Origin: a virus
Virus record (IMG/VR): IMGVR_UViG_3300023184_000070
Coordinates: 22,776 to 86,775 of that record
Length of the DNA stretch: 64,000 bases
Reading direction: 5' to 3' (one strand)
The first letter of the stretch is position 1, and every line of letters starts with the position of its first letter. Positions 17,075-26,700 of the stretch are shown here, one piece after another. The notes under the pieces are model-generated. The model saw only the letters and a list, made by a program, of their open reading frames with translations. It did not search any database and was not told the DNA's origin. A program made the position numbers and the translations under genes.

Positions 17075-17111
17075 GGTAGTTCTCCTTATAATATATGTAC
17101 ATTTTACATTG

Positions 17112-17119
17112 AATAAATA
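17112..17119 (+). promoter_or_regulatory. candidate late promoter (AATAAATA)
   Basis: GAATAAATA reads towards the baseplate gene starting at 17139 with a 19-base gap. The same nine bases occur upstream of the gene at 2335 on the other strand, which supports it as a late-promoter variant. Confidence 0.5.
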
Positions 17120-17138
17120 TTAAACACAAGAGGTTTTT

Positions 17139-18014
17139 ATGTCATTTTTAGATACTATTGGTAGCGCAGTTTCAGGTATTGCAAGTAGCAAATTTGGTGC
17201 TAGTGTTGGCAACATTTTAGACCCCAGTAATGCTCGACTGTCATTGACCAATTTACTCAAAGGTGGTACACAGAAAAAACCTAAAGTTGCTGAAACTCGT
17301 GTCAATGTCTTTGCTCCCGGATTGCCAAATGATGATTGGCGTATTAAAGTTACAGTTGGACAGAATTCTGGCATATTTTATCAAAACAGCGATGCTGGTA
17401 TTTTAACTCCATTGCAAAGCACCAAAGGTGTTGTATTTCCCTATACTCCGAGTATAACTACTAGTTTTAGTGCCGGATATACCGCACAAAAACTAACCCA
17501 CAGTAATTATCCTGCGTACTATTATGACAGCAGCGACACTGCCGCTATATCAATTACTGGCGACTTTACTGTACAAAATGTAACCGAAGGTCAATATCTG
17601 TTAGCATGTATTTATTTTTTCAGGGCTGCTACAAAAATGTTTTATGGATCTGGCAGTCACACCGGAAATCCGCCTCCTATATTATTTCTAGATGGGTATG
17701 GTAAACAGTATTTCCCGCATGTGCCTTGTGTGCTAACTTCCTTTACACATACCATGCCAGCTGACGTTGATTATATTCAAATTCCCGGATCCGAGCCGTT
17801 AACTGGTAAACCAAAGAGCGCACTGCAAGATCCACAACAAAGTTCCCAAGAAAATTTAATTAACACTGCTAGGACAGTTTCACAATTGACTCGAGTTCCA
17901 ACAAATAGCCAAATTCAAATAACATTACAACCGGTATACAGTCGCAGAAGCATTGCTGATTTTGACCTTGAACAATTTGCTCAGGGTCGGTTATTAGATC
18001 GAGGATTCCTATAA
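17139..18014 (+). CDS. baseplate tail-tube cap/initiator protein (gp48/gp54-like)
   Basis: The 291-residue product has an N-terminal Gly/Ser/Ala-rich segment, then DWRIKVTVGQNSGIFYQN, VVFPYTPSITTSFSAGYTAQ, LTHSNYPAYYYDSS and ISITGDFTVQNVTEGQYLLA (about residues 65-165), followed by YFFRAATKMFYGSG. This pattern belongs to the baseplate proteins that cap the baseplate and start the tail tube in environmental T4-like phages, often annotated as gp48. T4 has two such related proteins, gp48 and gp54, and I cannot tell which one this is. A good AAGAGG site precedes the ATG, and gp53 starts on its last base. Confidence 0.7.
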   Translation: MSFLDTIGSAVSGIASSKFGASVGNILDPSNARLSLTNLLKGGTQKKPKVAETRVNVFAPGLPNDDWRIKVTVGQNSGIFYQNSDAGILTPLQSTKGVVFPYTPSITTSFSAGYTAQKLTHSNYPAYYYDSSDTAAISITGDFTVQNVTEGQYLLACIYFFRAATKMFYGSGSHTGNPPPILFLDGYGKQYFPHVPCVLTSFTHTMPADVDYIQIPGSEPLTGKPKSALQDPQQSSQENLINTARTVSQLTRVPTNSQIQITLQPVYSRRSIADFDLEQFAQGRLLDRGFL

Positions 18015-18313
18015 TGGCGGTATATTCAAAAACAAGCCCGTATCACGAAACCCAACAATTTGGTCCTTTCTTAGATACTTTAACCTATCGTAGTATTCCT
18101 AAAAACATCAACGATACCAGTTATACCATAGATGAAATTTATAATTTAAAACCACAACTGTTGGCGTTTGACTTATACGGTGATCCTGCACTGTGGTGGG
18201 TATTTGCCAGCAGAAATCCAAACGTATTAATAGATCCACTTTTTAGTTTTGTATCGGGCACAACAATTTTTATTCCTTCTAAAGACACACTAATATCAAC
18301 CTTAGGCCTGTAA
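18014..18313 (+). CDS. 53: baseplate wedge protein gp53
   Basis: The 99-residue product is a short form of the T4 wedge protein gp53 (196 residues), which joins neighbouring wedges. The conserved pattern YTIDEIYNLKPQLLAFDLYG with DPALWWVFASRNPN and a C-terminal LysM-like tail (SGTTIFIPSK) is clear. The start ATG overlaps the previous stop (TAATG), and the next gene begins one base after its stop, so the three are cotranscribed. Confidence 0.9.
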   Translation: MAVYSKTSPYHETQQFGPFLDTLTYRSIPKNINDTSYTIDEIYNLKPQLLAFDLYGDPALWWVFASRNPNVLIDPLFSFVSGTTIFIPSKDTLISTLGL

Positions 18314-18314
18314 T

Positions 18315-21125
18315 ATGGACAATGGCGCTTATAAAAAATATTTAGAAAAACAAAGACAGGCCGAAATTAAAGCCAATGCTGAAAAAGGCAAAAAAGCCGC
18401 TGACGAAGAACGTAAAAAGTTAGCTTTAGAAAACGAACATAATAACCAACAGGCATCAGCAAGAATTAATCGTCAAGGCGCAGCTCAGTCCTTACCACCA
18501 CCATCAACCTCAACTAATTCTGCAGGCAAAGTTGGCGGCAGGAAAATCACTAAAGAAGAGTGGGACGCAGCAAAAGCAGCAGCAGGAGAACAGCAAACTA
18601 CCGACGCCGACGAATCTGCAGCCGAGACCGCTAGACTTGCAAGAAAAGAAAAAGAACTAGTAGTTGAGTCAAACAAATATGTAGAGTTTGAACCAAGATC
18701 AAATTTATTATTAGAATATGCAGACTACACCTATAGTTTAAGTTTACACATAATTCCACCTAAAAAGTATAACGATATGGTGTTAACACCGGGGTATGTT
18801 TATAATACCATGTGGGATCCATTTTTTACCAGCTCTTCAAAAAAATCTGGTGTTAGAAAAATTAGTAAAGAAGAATGGGATAGAGGAGTAGCAATAACTG
18901 ACGCCTCTACAGGAAACACTGGTACTTTGCAAGGCCTAGTGGGCACAGTGTTAATTTCCAGCGCCGGCCGCCGCGGCGATCAGTATAATAGACATCCTGC
19001 GTTTAAAGAAGATTTTTATTTTGAAAATCTAACAATGAAAACCATAGTAGGTATGAATGTCCGCACAAAAAATACCAATGCTATCGAAATGAGTTTTACT
19101 ATAATTGAGCCATATGGCGTGACTTTACTGGATCGCTTACTGGAAGTAACAAAACAAATTGGTACTAAAAGTTGGATGCAGATCCCTTACATGCTACAGG
19201 TGGACTTTTTAGGTAATAATTCCGCTGGTGAGTTATTGACGCCAATCCCAAATCAAACCAAATACATACCTATTAGAATACTTGCTTGTAAAATAAACAT
19301 TTCTACCAAGGGCGCAGAGTATCAAATACAAGCGGTGCCATTTGGTCAACAAGCATTCACTGAAAGTATTGGTAGCACTCCGGCTATATTAGAAGTACAA
19401 GCATCAACTGTTGGAGAATTTTTCAGTAGTAAAGGCAATGCCGGACAGGCCAGTTCTATAATTGCGGTGCAGCAATTAGATAAAGAACGTCTTGATGGAA
19501 TTTATAAAGAAGTTGCAGCTGAAAAAAAGAAAACCAATCCCGATGACAAGCGTGTGGCAGATTTGCAGTCAAAAGCCGATTCAGTTACCAAAGATCTAGC
19601 AAAAACTCCGTACATAGTCGGCAGCTATGCTGCGGCAATGAATAGTTACCAGTCCCAGCTGGCGACAACCGGACACTCACAACATGCCGAAATTTATGAA
19701 TTTGATATCCATCCTGACATAGCAAAATCAAAAATAGTAATACCAAAAACCACTACATCTGCAAGCACTGCAATGACAGACCCAGTTAAAGCATTGCGCA
19801 ACAATGCTAAAATATCCAACGTTGGTATTGATCAATCTAAATCGGGGTTCAGCATAAATGCCGGAACATCAATCATTGAAGTTATTAACATGGTTATGCG
19901 AGCCAGTGATCTTATAAGAGATCAAATTTACGATCCCGCTACAGATGCTAAAAAAATAACTAAAGATAAAAATGATCCCATGACATGGTTTAAAATAACC
20001 AGTACTGTGGAATTATTAGAGTTTGATTCTATTAGAGATACGTATAGTAAAAAAATTACATACCATATTATGCCTACGGCTATCTTTAATACAAAATTTC
20101 CAAATGCACCAAAGTCGGAACCAAAATCAGTTACTAAACAATATCATTATATGTATAGTGGCCAGAACGATAGTATCATTGAATTTAGTTTAGATTTTGA
20201 TACTATGTTTTATACTGCAATCACTGCTGATCGTAGTAAAATTCAACAAACCGAAGTGCAACAAGAAAATCCTGATGGCACTAGGCAATCGTTAAACAAT
20301 TCAACTGGCCCGGTACAAATAACCAACCATCAAATAAAATTAGTGGCGGGTCATGCAGATATACCTCGTGCAGCCAATCCTGATAGTAAAGCTGCATTAG
20401 TTACTGATTTTTATAAAAGCACGTTAAGCTCAAGTCGCGGGGATATGATCAACGTTAAACTTAAAATTTTAGGTGATCCAGAATTTATCAAACAAGATGA
20501 TATATTTTTTAATCCTCGAACCAACCCCGATCAAAACAGTGGTAAACTGATTGATAAAAACGGCAGTATAATGTTTGATAGTGCTGAACGATTTGTATTA
20601 CTAACCTTCAACACCCCAGTAGATGTAGACCCCGAATCAGGATTAATGGTAGTTGATTCAAAATATACTACCAGTGCATTTAGTGGTATATACAAAATTA
20701 TCACTGTCGACAATGAGTTTGCTGGTGGATCATTTACCCAGACTCTAGACCTTATTAGAATTTTTGAAAATTTTAACGGGGTCGAGCCTGAGGTACGCCA
20801 ACCTGAGTTAACTACTATACCTCAAAATAAAACTGAAGAAACCGCAGTTAGAACTGGTGTGAATTTAAGTAATACCACTAGTGGCAGCAGCCGCGGCAAA
20901 GTGAACCCTTCTTCTAGTCTAGAGTCTGCAGGATACCCAGAAGCATACAGCGATCCCATGGGCAGCGGTGACGGCGCAGCTATCATGCACGAGGCCAGGC
21001 AATCAACGCCTCCCCCACCTCCACCAAAACCAGTCAGTACAGGACTACCAGACCCAGTCAAAGATCCCAAAGGGTATAAAGCCGAAATCAATAGACGACT
21101 TAAAAACAAGTACGGTAGTAATTAA
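18315..21125 (+). CDS. large baseplate protein, possible hub (gp27-position) protein
   Basis: The 936-residue product starts with a Lys/Glu/Ala-rich helical region (1-120), followed by a beta-rich body. Residues about 230-360 (FENLTMKTIVGMNVRTKNTN, LQVDFLGNNSAGEL, IRILACKINISTKGAEYQIQ) and 700-830 (LKILGDPEFIKQDDIFFNPR, FSGIYKIITVDNEFAGGSFT) look like a two-part hub fold with a LysM-like C-terminus, as in gp27/gpD-type hubs, but this is inference. The last 100 residues are Pro/Ser-rich. A short motif RKI(T/S)KEEWD occurs twice, near residues 76 and 181. Position directly before gp5, which binds gp27 in T4, supports a hub role. Confidence 0.6.
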   Translation: MDNGAYKKYLEKQRQAEIKANAEKGKKAADEERKKLALENEHNNQQASARINRQGAAQSLPPPSTSTNSAGKVGGRKITKEEWDAAKAAAGEQQTTDADESAAETARLARKEKELVVESNKYVEFEPRSNLLLEYADYTYSLSLHIIPPKKYNDMVLTPGYVYNTMWDPFFTSSSKKSGVRKISKEEWDRGVAITDASTGNTGTLQGLVGTVLISSAGRRGDQYNRHPAFKEDFYFENLTMKTIVGMNVRTKNTNAIEMSFTIIEPYGVTLLDRLLEVTKQIGTKSWMQIPYMLQVDFLGNNSAGELLTPIPNQTKYIPIRILACKINISTKGAEYQIQAVPFGQQAFTESIGSTPAILEVQASTVGEFFSSKGNAGQASSIIAVQQLDKERLDGIYKEVAAEKKKTNPDDKRVADLQSKADSVTKDLAKTPYIVGSYAAAMNSYQSQLATTGHSQHAEIYEFDIHPDIAKSKIVIPKTTTSASTAMTDPVKALRNNAKISNVGIDQSKSGFSINAGTSIIEVINMVMRASDLIRDQIYDPATDAKKITKDKNDPMTWFKITSTVELLEFDSIRDTYSKKITYHIMPTAIFNTKFPNAPKSEPKSVTKQYHYMYSGQNDSIIEFSLDFDTMFYTAITADRSKIQQTEVQQENPDGTRQSLNNSTGPVQITNHQIKLVAGHADIPRAANPDSKAALVTDFYKSTLSSSRGDMINVKLKILGDPEFIKQDDIFFNPRTNPDQNSGKLIDKNGSIMFDSAERFVLLTFNTPVDVDPESGLMVVDSKYTTSAFSGIYKIITVDNEFAGGSFTQTLDLIRIFENFNGVEPEVRQPELTTIPQNKTEETAVRTGVNLSNTTSGSSRGKVNPSSSLESAGYPEAYSDPMGSGDGAAIMHEARQSTPPPPPPKPVSTGLPDPVKDPKGYKAEINRRLKNKYGSN

Positions 21126-21139
21126 TCAAGGACATCAAC

Positions 21140-23353
21140 ATGCGAGATAAAAGAATAGGCAAGAAACCACCAGATCATTTCTTACGGGAAGCGTCTAGTG
21201 CTAGATTAGACAGCGGCCCGTTTATTGGTAAGGTAAAAAATAATCTAGATCCTACTAGGAGCGGACGAATGGATGTTTGGATTGCTGATTTAGGAGCAGG
21301 TGATGAAGCTAATCCTGAAAATTGGCGTACAGTGTCTTATGCTAGTCCGTTTTTTGGTAGCACATATCAACCAGACACTACCAAAGCAAATTCCTACAGT
21401 AAAGTGCGGCATACTTACGGCTTTTGGGCCGTCCCTCCGGACATAGGAGTGTTTGTGCTTTGTACATTTGTTGCCGGAGATCCTGAGCGCGGCTTTTGGT
21501 TTGCCTGTGTACCAAATACCCTAGGAAATCATATGGTGCCCGGTATTGCTGGTAGTAGCAATAAAGATACATCAACTCTTGAAGATTCTTCTTTATTGGC
21601 ATCTATAGATAAAACAACTATTGTGGCAGAATTTAACGAAAACAGTGAACCAGACTGGACAAATTTTCCAAACATTAAAAAACCAGTACACGAACATCAA
21701 TTAAAAGTACTACGGGCACAGGGACTAGAAAAAGATTTTATTCGTGGTATAATATCCAGTAGTTCTCAGCGCGAAATGCCCAGCGCAGTTTTTGGTATAA
21801 GCACCCCTGGTCGCCCTATCAATGACCCAACACCAGACCCCGACTTCCAAAAAAAATTAGTATCTGGTGATCTAAATCCTGTAGACTATGCTGTTGCAGC
21901 CCGCCGAGGCGGTCATCAGTTTGTCATGGATGACGGAGATTTAAACGACAAAGATCGTTTAATTCGATTACGCACTGCCGGCGGTCATCAATTGTTAATG
22001 AACGATAGCGAAAAAATAATTTATATTGGCAACAGCAATGGCAGTGTGTGGGTTGAATTAACTGGAGAAGGCCACTTAAACATATACTCTGCAGATAGCA
22101 TTAATGTACGTGCAGGGGTTGATTTGAATTTTCATGCTGATAATAATATAAATTTTAATGCCGGTCAAAATATAAATGTCAGTGCAGGAAAAACTCTTGT
22201 TGCACAAAGCCCTGACATTAATTTAAATTCAGTTCAGGGATTAACAATGTATGGTGGCCAAGTAAATATTGGCAGCGATGGCGGATTAAATCTAAACGCG
22301 AATGGGGTAACTTCAATAAACGGTAGTGCCGGAACTAGGATTACTGGCGCTAAAGTAACGTTAAACGAGGGAGGAACCGTTGGAGTAGCACGACCCACAG
22401 CACTTAAAATTAATAAATTAAGTGATACTGGTAAACAAGGGTTGGTGTGGAAAAGTGTAGATGGAGCATTAGAAACTATAGTTCCGATAGCACCGACCCA
22501 CGAGCCATGGAAATTACATCAAACTATAGCACCAGTTACACAGGCAGTGGTTCCGGCAGCAACACCTGCCGCAACACCTGCTGCAACACCAGCCGCGACA
22601 CCTGCTGCAACACCAGCCGCGACACCTGCTGCAACACCAGCCGCGGCAGCACCTGTGGCTGCTAAACCTGCTAAAGCTAGCCCACTAGAAAAACCAATAC
22701 CGATAGTTGAGTGTGAAGGCAAAGGCGTTATTGCACTAGCAGATCAAGGTCCAAAAGCCGCAGTAGGAAAACCTGTGCGTAAGCCATTAAATAAAAAATA
22801 TCTAGCCAGGCCTGATGCCCCCAACCCACCAGCTGGTATTGGCCCACTACCAAAATCACATACCAAAGCAGTATTTGCACAGCTGGCTTGGAGCGAGAGT
22901 ACTTGGAATTACACAACAGTAAACGAATTAAACTATATAGGCAAATATCAAATGGGTGCAATTGCATTGACTACATTAGGATATATTAAAAATGATGCCT
23001 ATAAGCAGTACGGAAATAAGGCAATGAATTATACAACCAGCTGGACTACTAAAGCAAATACGGCAGGTATTGCGTCAAAAGAAGATTTTTTAAACAATCC
23101 TGCGTTCCAAGAAAAAGTAATGATGGAAAATACTTTGTTTAATTACAAAAGTTTGAGTCAAAAAGGCGCAATTAAAGAGGGCGATGATTTGTGTACAGTT
23201 GCTGGAATGATATGTGCAAGCCACCTAATTGGCGCCGGTGCGGCAAGTACCTGGCGTAAAACAGGCGAAGGTAGTGATGCTAATGGAACAACTGGTACTG
23301 ATTATTTTAATATGGGAAGATATGCGGTTGACGTTTTAGCAGCCACGACATAG
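21140..23353 (+). CDS. 5: baseplate hub/tail lysozyme protein gp5, lytic domain at C-terminus
   Basis: The 737-residue product has an OB-fold N-terminus (FIGKVKNNLDPTRSGRMDVW near 29, PPDIGVFVLCTFVAGDPERG near 99), a beta-helix spike region at about 295-415 (repeats of xINVxAGxxxNFxA type), a (PAAT)n linker at about 472-502 and a C-terminal lytic domain. The lytic part shows a catalytic-Glu motif LAWSESTWN (near 585) and GKYQMGAIAL (near 600), typical of transglycosylase/lysozyme folds. In T4 gp5 the lysozyme domain sits between OB fold and beta-helix; here it follows the helix. It would pierce the outer membrane and cut peptidoglycan during entry. AAGGA precedes the ATG. Confidence 0.88.
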   Translation: MRDKRIGKKPPDHFLREASSARLDSGPFIGKVKNNLDPTRSGRMDVWIADLGAGDEANPENWRTVSYASPFFGSTYQPDTTKANSYSKVRHTYGFWAVPPDIGVFVLCTFVAGDPERGFWFACVPNTLGNHMVPGIAGSSNKDTSTLEDSSLLASIDKTTIVAEFNENSEPDWTNFPNIKKPVHEHQLKVLRAQGLEKDFIRGIISSSSQREMPSAVFGISTPGRPINDPTPDPDFQKKLVSGDLNPVDYAVAARRGGHQFVMDDGDLNDKDRLIRLRTAGGHQLLMNDSEKIIYIGNSNGSVWVELTGEGHLNIYSADSINVRAGVDLNFHADNNINFNAGQNINVSAGKTLVAQSPDINLNSVQGLTMYGGQVNIGSDGGLNLNANGVTSINGSAGTRITGAKVTLNEGGTVGVARPTALKINKLSDTGKQGLVWKSVDGALETIVPIAPTHEPWKLHQTIAPVTQAVVPAATPAATPAATPAATPAATPAATPAATPAAAAPVAAKPAKASPLEKPIPIVECEGKGVIALADQGPKAAVGKPVRKPLNKKYLARPDAPNPPAGIGPLPKSHTKAVFAQLAWSESTWNYTTVNELNYIGKYQMGAIALTTLGYIKNDAYKQYGNKAMNYTTSWTTKANTAGIASKEDFLNNPAFQEKVMMENTLFNYKSLSQKGAIKEGDDLCTVAGMICASHLIGAGAASTWRKTGEGSDANGTTGTDYFNMGRYAVDVLAATT
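22555..22650 (+). repeat. 12-bp tandem repeat encoding (PAAT)n linker
   Basis: Successive 12-base units of the form ACACCTGCYGCR or ACACCAGCCGCG encode Pro-Ala-Ala-Thr repeats between the beta-helix and the lytic domain of gp5. Two alternating versions of the unit give a 24-base higher-order period. Confidence 0.9.
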
Positions 23354-23366
23354 GGTTAAATACATT

Positions 23367-23744
23367 ATGATCACGTATAAAGGTTTTAGTACTTACAATA
23401 GATTCAAAAAGTTTCGCTTAACTGATTTTGAACTGGCTAAACAAGATTTGTTTAATCATTTTCATATACGCAAGGGCGAAAAATTAATGAATCCCAACTT
23501 TGGCACCATAATATGGGATGTGCTGTTTGAGCCTTTCACTGAAGAAATTAAGCAATTAATTGTTAACGATGTAACTCGCGTGGCAAAGTACGACCCTAGA
23601 CTATCAATCAGTGATATTGTAGTAACACAATACCAATACGGGATACAAATTGAGTTAGCATTAACTTATATTCCAACAAATCAAACACAGGCAATGGCCG
23701 TTTCTTTCAATCAAAAGCTAAATTCTATGTCAGTTGACAATTAA
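23367..23744 (+). CDS. 25: baseplate wedge protein gp25
   Basis: The 125-residue product is close in length to T4 gp25 (132) and shows the family core: DLFNHFHIRKGEKLMNPNFG, TIIWDVLFEPFTEEIKQLIV and a beta-rich C-terminus. Gp25 nucleates the sheath and joins the wedge core with gp6 and gp53. It follows gp5 by 13 bases with AGGG upstream of the ATG. Confidence 0.94.
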   Translation: MITYKGFSTYNRFKKFRLTDFELAKQDLFNHFHIRKGEKLMNPNFGTIIWDVLFEPFTEEIKQLIVNDVTRVAKYDPRLSISDIVVTQYQYGIQIELALTYIPTNQTQAMAVSFNQKLNSMSVDN

Positions 23745-23763
23745 CTGCGTGTATTATAAATGC

Positions 23764-23771
23764 TATAAATA
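23764..23771 (+). promoter_or_regulatory. T4-type late promoter (TATAAATA)
   Basis: Perfect TATAAATA 20 bases upstream of the gp6 start codon. It would boost late transcription of gp6 and the long gene behind it. Confidence 0.75.
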
Positions 23772-23790
23772 TTAAATACCGGACAATACA

Positions 23791-26700
23791 ATGGCCATTA
23801 ACACAAGACAACACAGTTTACTAGTAGCTGACAATTGGAAGAAGATATATCAAACTTTCCAAGAAGCAGACTTTACTAGTTACGATTTTGAAACGCTGCG
23901 CAAAAGCATGATTGATTACCTCAGGATATATTACCCTGAGGACTTTAATGATTTTACTGAAAGCAGTGAGTTTATTGCCTTAATTGACTTGATCGCGTTC
24001 CTAGGACAAAGTCTAGCCTTCAGAGCAGACTTAAACACTAGAGAAAATTTTATCGACACCGCTGAACGCAGAGACAGCATATTAAAACTAGCTAGATTGG
24101 TAAGCTATAATCCTAAACGTAATATACCTGCAAGTGGACTATTAAAGATTGAAAGTGTAAACACCACCGAAACAGTATATGATAGCAACGGGCTTAATTT
24201 AAGCGGTTCTAATATCAATTGGAGCGACAGCAGCAACGATAACTGGTACGAACAATTTGTAACAATTTTAAATGCAGCATTAGCCACTAGCCAAGTAGTA
24301 GGCAAACCTGGAAATACGCAAACTATCAACGGGGTGCGTACAGAAGAGTACGGTTTAAATCTTATATCAAATATACTTGGAACTTATAAATTTGAAACTC
24401 AAATTGAAGGTAGCAAAATTGATTTTGAAGCAGTTAGCGCATCCAGCATTGGCAAGAATTATATTTACGAAGCGGCACCTAAGGCTAACTCGTTGTTTAA
24501 TATTTTATACCGCAACGACAATTACGGTAATGGCTCAAACAACACTGGATTTTTTATTTACTTTAAACAAGGCACATTAGACAGTCAAGATTTTTCATTA
24601 ACTGATTCAATCCCTAATAGGATAGTGGCGTTCAACAACAATAACGTTAACAATACTGACACATGGCTCTATAGCTTAACCACCAACGGAACTGTGCAGG
24701 ACTTATGGACTGGTGTACCGGCAGTGGCAGGAATAAATGTCATTTATAATAAATTATCTGCAAGGAACCTTTATCAAGTTAATTCTCGAGCAGGAGATCA
24801 AATTGATTTAGTTTTCGGAGACGGTAGCTTTGCTAATATCCCACAAGGAAACTTTAGGCTTTACTATAGAAGCAGCAACGGACTAAGTTATAAGATAACG
24901 CCCGATGAAATGCAAAACATTGTTATACCTTTTAATTATGTCAGCAGATCAGGCAGAGCTGAAACATTAATTATTCGTGCCAGCTTAAAGTATACAGTGA
25001 CTAACGCAGCAGCAAGGGAAACATCTGACGAAATACGTCAACGTGCGCCGCAAGCATACTATACTCAAAATAGAATGATTACTGGTGAAGACTATAACAT
25101 AGTACCATTTACCAGCTTCAGCAATATAATTAAAGTTAAAAGTATTAATCGCACCAGCTCGGGGATCAGCCGATTCTTGGATGCACTAGACACAACGGGG
25201 AAATTTTCAAGCACTAACATCATTGGCAGTGACGGCATATTGTATGCTAATTATTTTACAAGAAATTTTAAAACTAATTTAGTTTCATTTGCAGATATTA
25301 ATAAGATGATAACTCAAAAAATTGTCAGTGAGATAATTGCGTCAAATGAAACCAAGCATCTTTATTATTCTGAATTTCCTGCATATACATTAGCTGGATA
25401 TTCTTGGAATCTAAGCACCACTGGATCTAATAGTGCCACTGGTTACTTTGTTAAAAATTTAAAGCCGGCGCAAGTGGGCGGAGTAGTAAAAGACACCGCA
25501 ACTTATATTAGGAAAGGTGCAGTTATTAGATTTGATGCACCACCTAACTATTATTTTGACAGTAACAACAATTTATTACCGGGCCAGGCAACTCAGCTGT
25601 CGGATCATTATTATCTTTATGCTAATATTGTTGAACTATTGGGTGATGGTACCAACAACGGAGTAGGCAATTATACCACCGGAATTGGCCCAGTGACTCT
25701 TAACATAAAAGTGCCAACCAATGCAGTTATTGGCATGATATATCCTATTTTTAAAAATAACTTTAATAGCTCTTTCATATCAAAGTTAACTAACTTGTTA
25801 CAGGGCTTTATAACTTTTGGTTTAACATATAACAAAGTTAAACAAGACTGGCAAATAATAACTGAACAAAATATTGGATCTGGTGAATTTAGTCTAGCCA
25901 ATCAAGGGGACACCAGTAGTACCGGCATTGATAACAGCTGGATTATTAAAGCAGTGTTTGCCAATTCAAGTTATACCATATACTACAGGGGACTAGAGTA
26001 CATTTTTCAAAGTGCTAGAGAAACCACATTCTTTTACGATGGAAAAACTAGAGTTTACGATAGCAAAACCGGAACAGTATTAAGAGATCAAATCACTGTC
26101 TTGAAATCAAATTCACAGGCAGATTCTGCTAGTGCATTGGGACAAGATTATGTATGGTACATTGATAAGAATATAATTGAGAACGATGGATATTCAAACA
26201 ATGATAAAATTTTAGTCACTTTCCAAGACAGTAACAGCGATTCGTTGCCTGATAATCCTTTGTTATTTAAATCTATTGTAGCGCCTGACGTTAATCCCAA
26301 TAACAAATTAGTTTATTTTAAAATTGTTGATGGATATGAAAAATTCAGTGAATTAATCCCAGTTGACAGCAATCTAATTAGCAACAAATTTGCCACAGAA
26401 CAAGACATTATAGCCAGCGCTGGGGTGTTTTTACCTGGACAATTATTTTATGCAACTGAAGAAAAATTATTTTTCCAACTAACAGGTCCCCAAACAGTAA
26501 CACGCCAACACAATTATCAAGCTAAGATTGGAAGACAAAATATTTCGTTTCAGTACCGCCATAATAGTCCTGATTATAGAAGAATTGATCCTTCTAATAG
26601 CAATATAATTGATTTATACTTGCTAACAGCTACCTATCAAACCAGTTATCAAAATTGGATTAAAGATACCAGCAACAGCATTGCAAAACCAATTGCGCCT

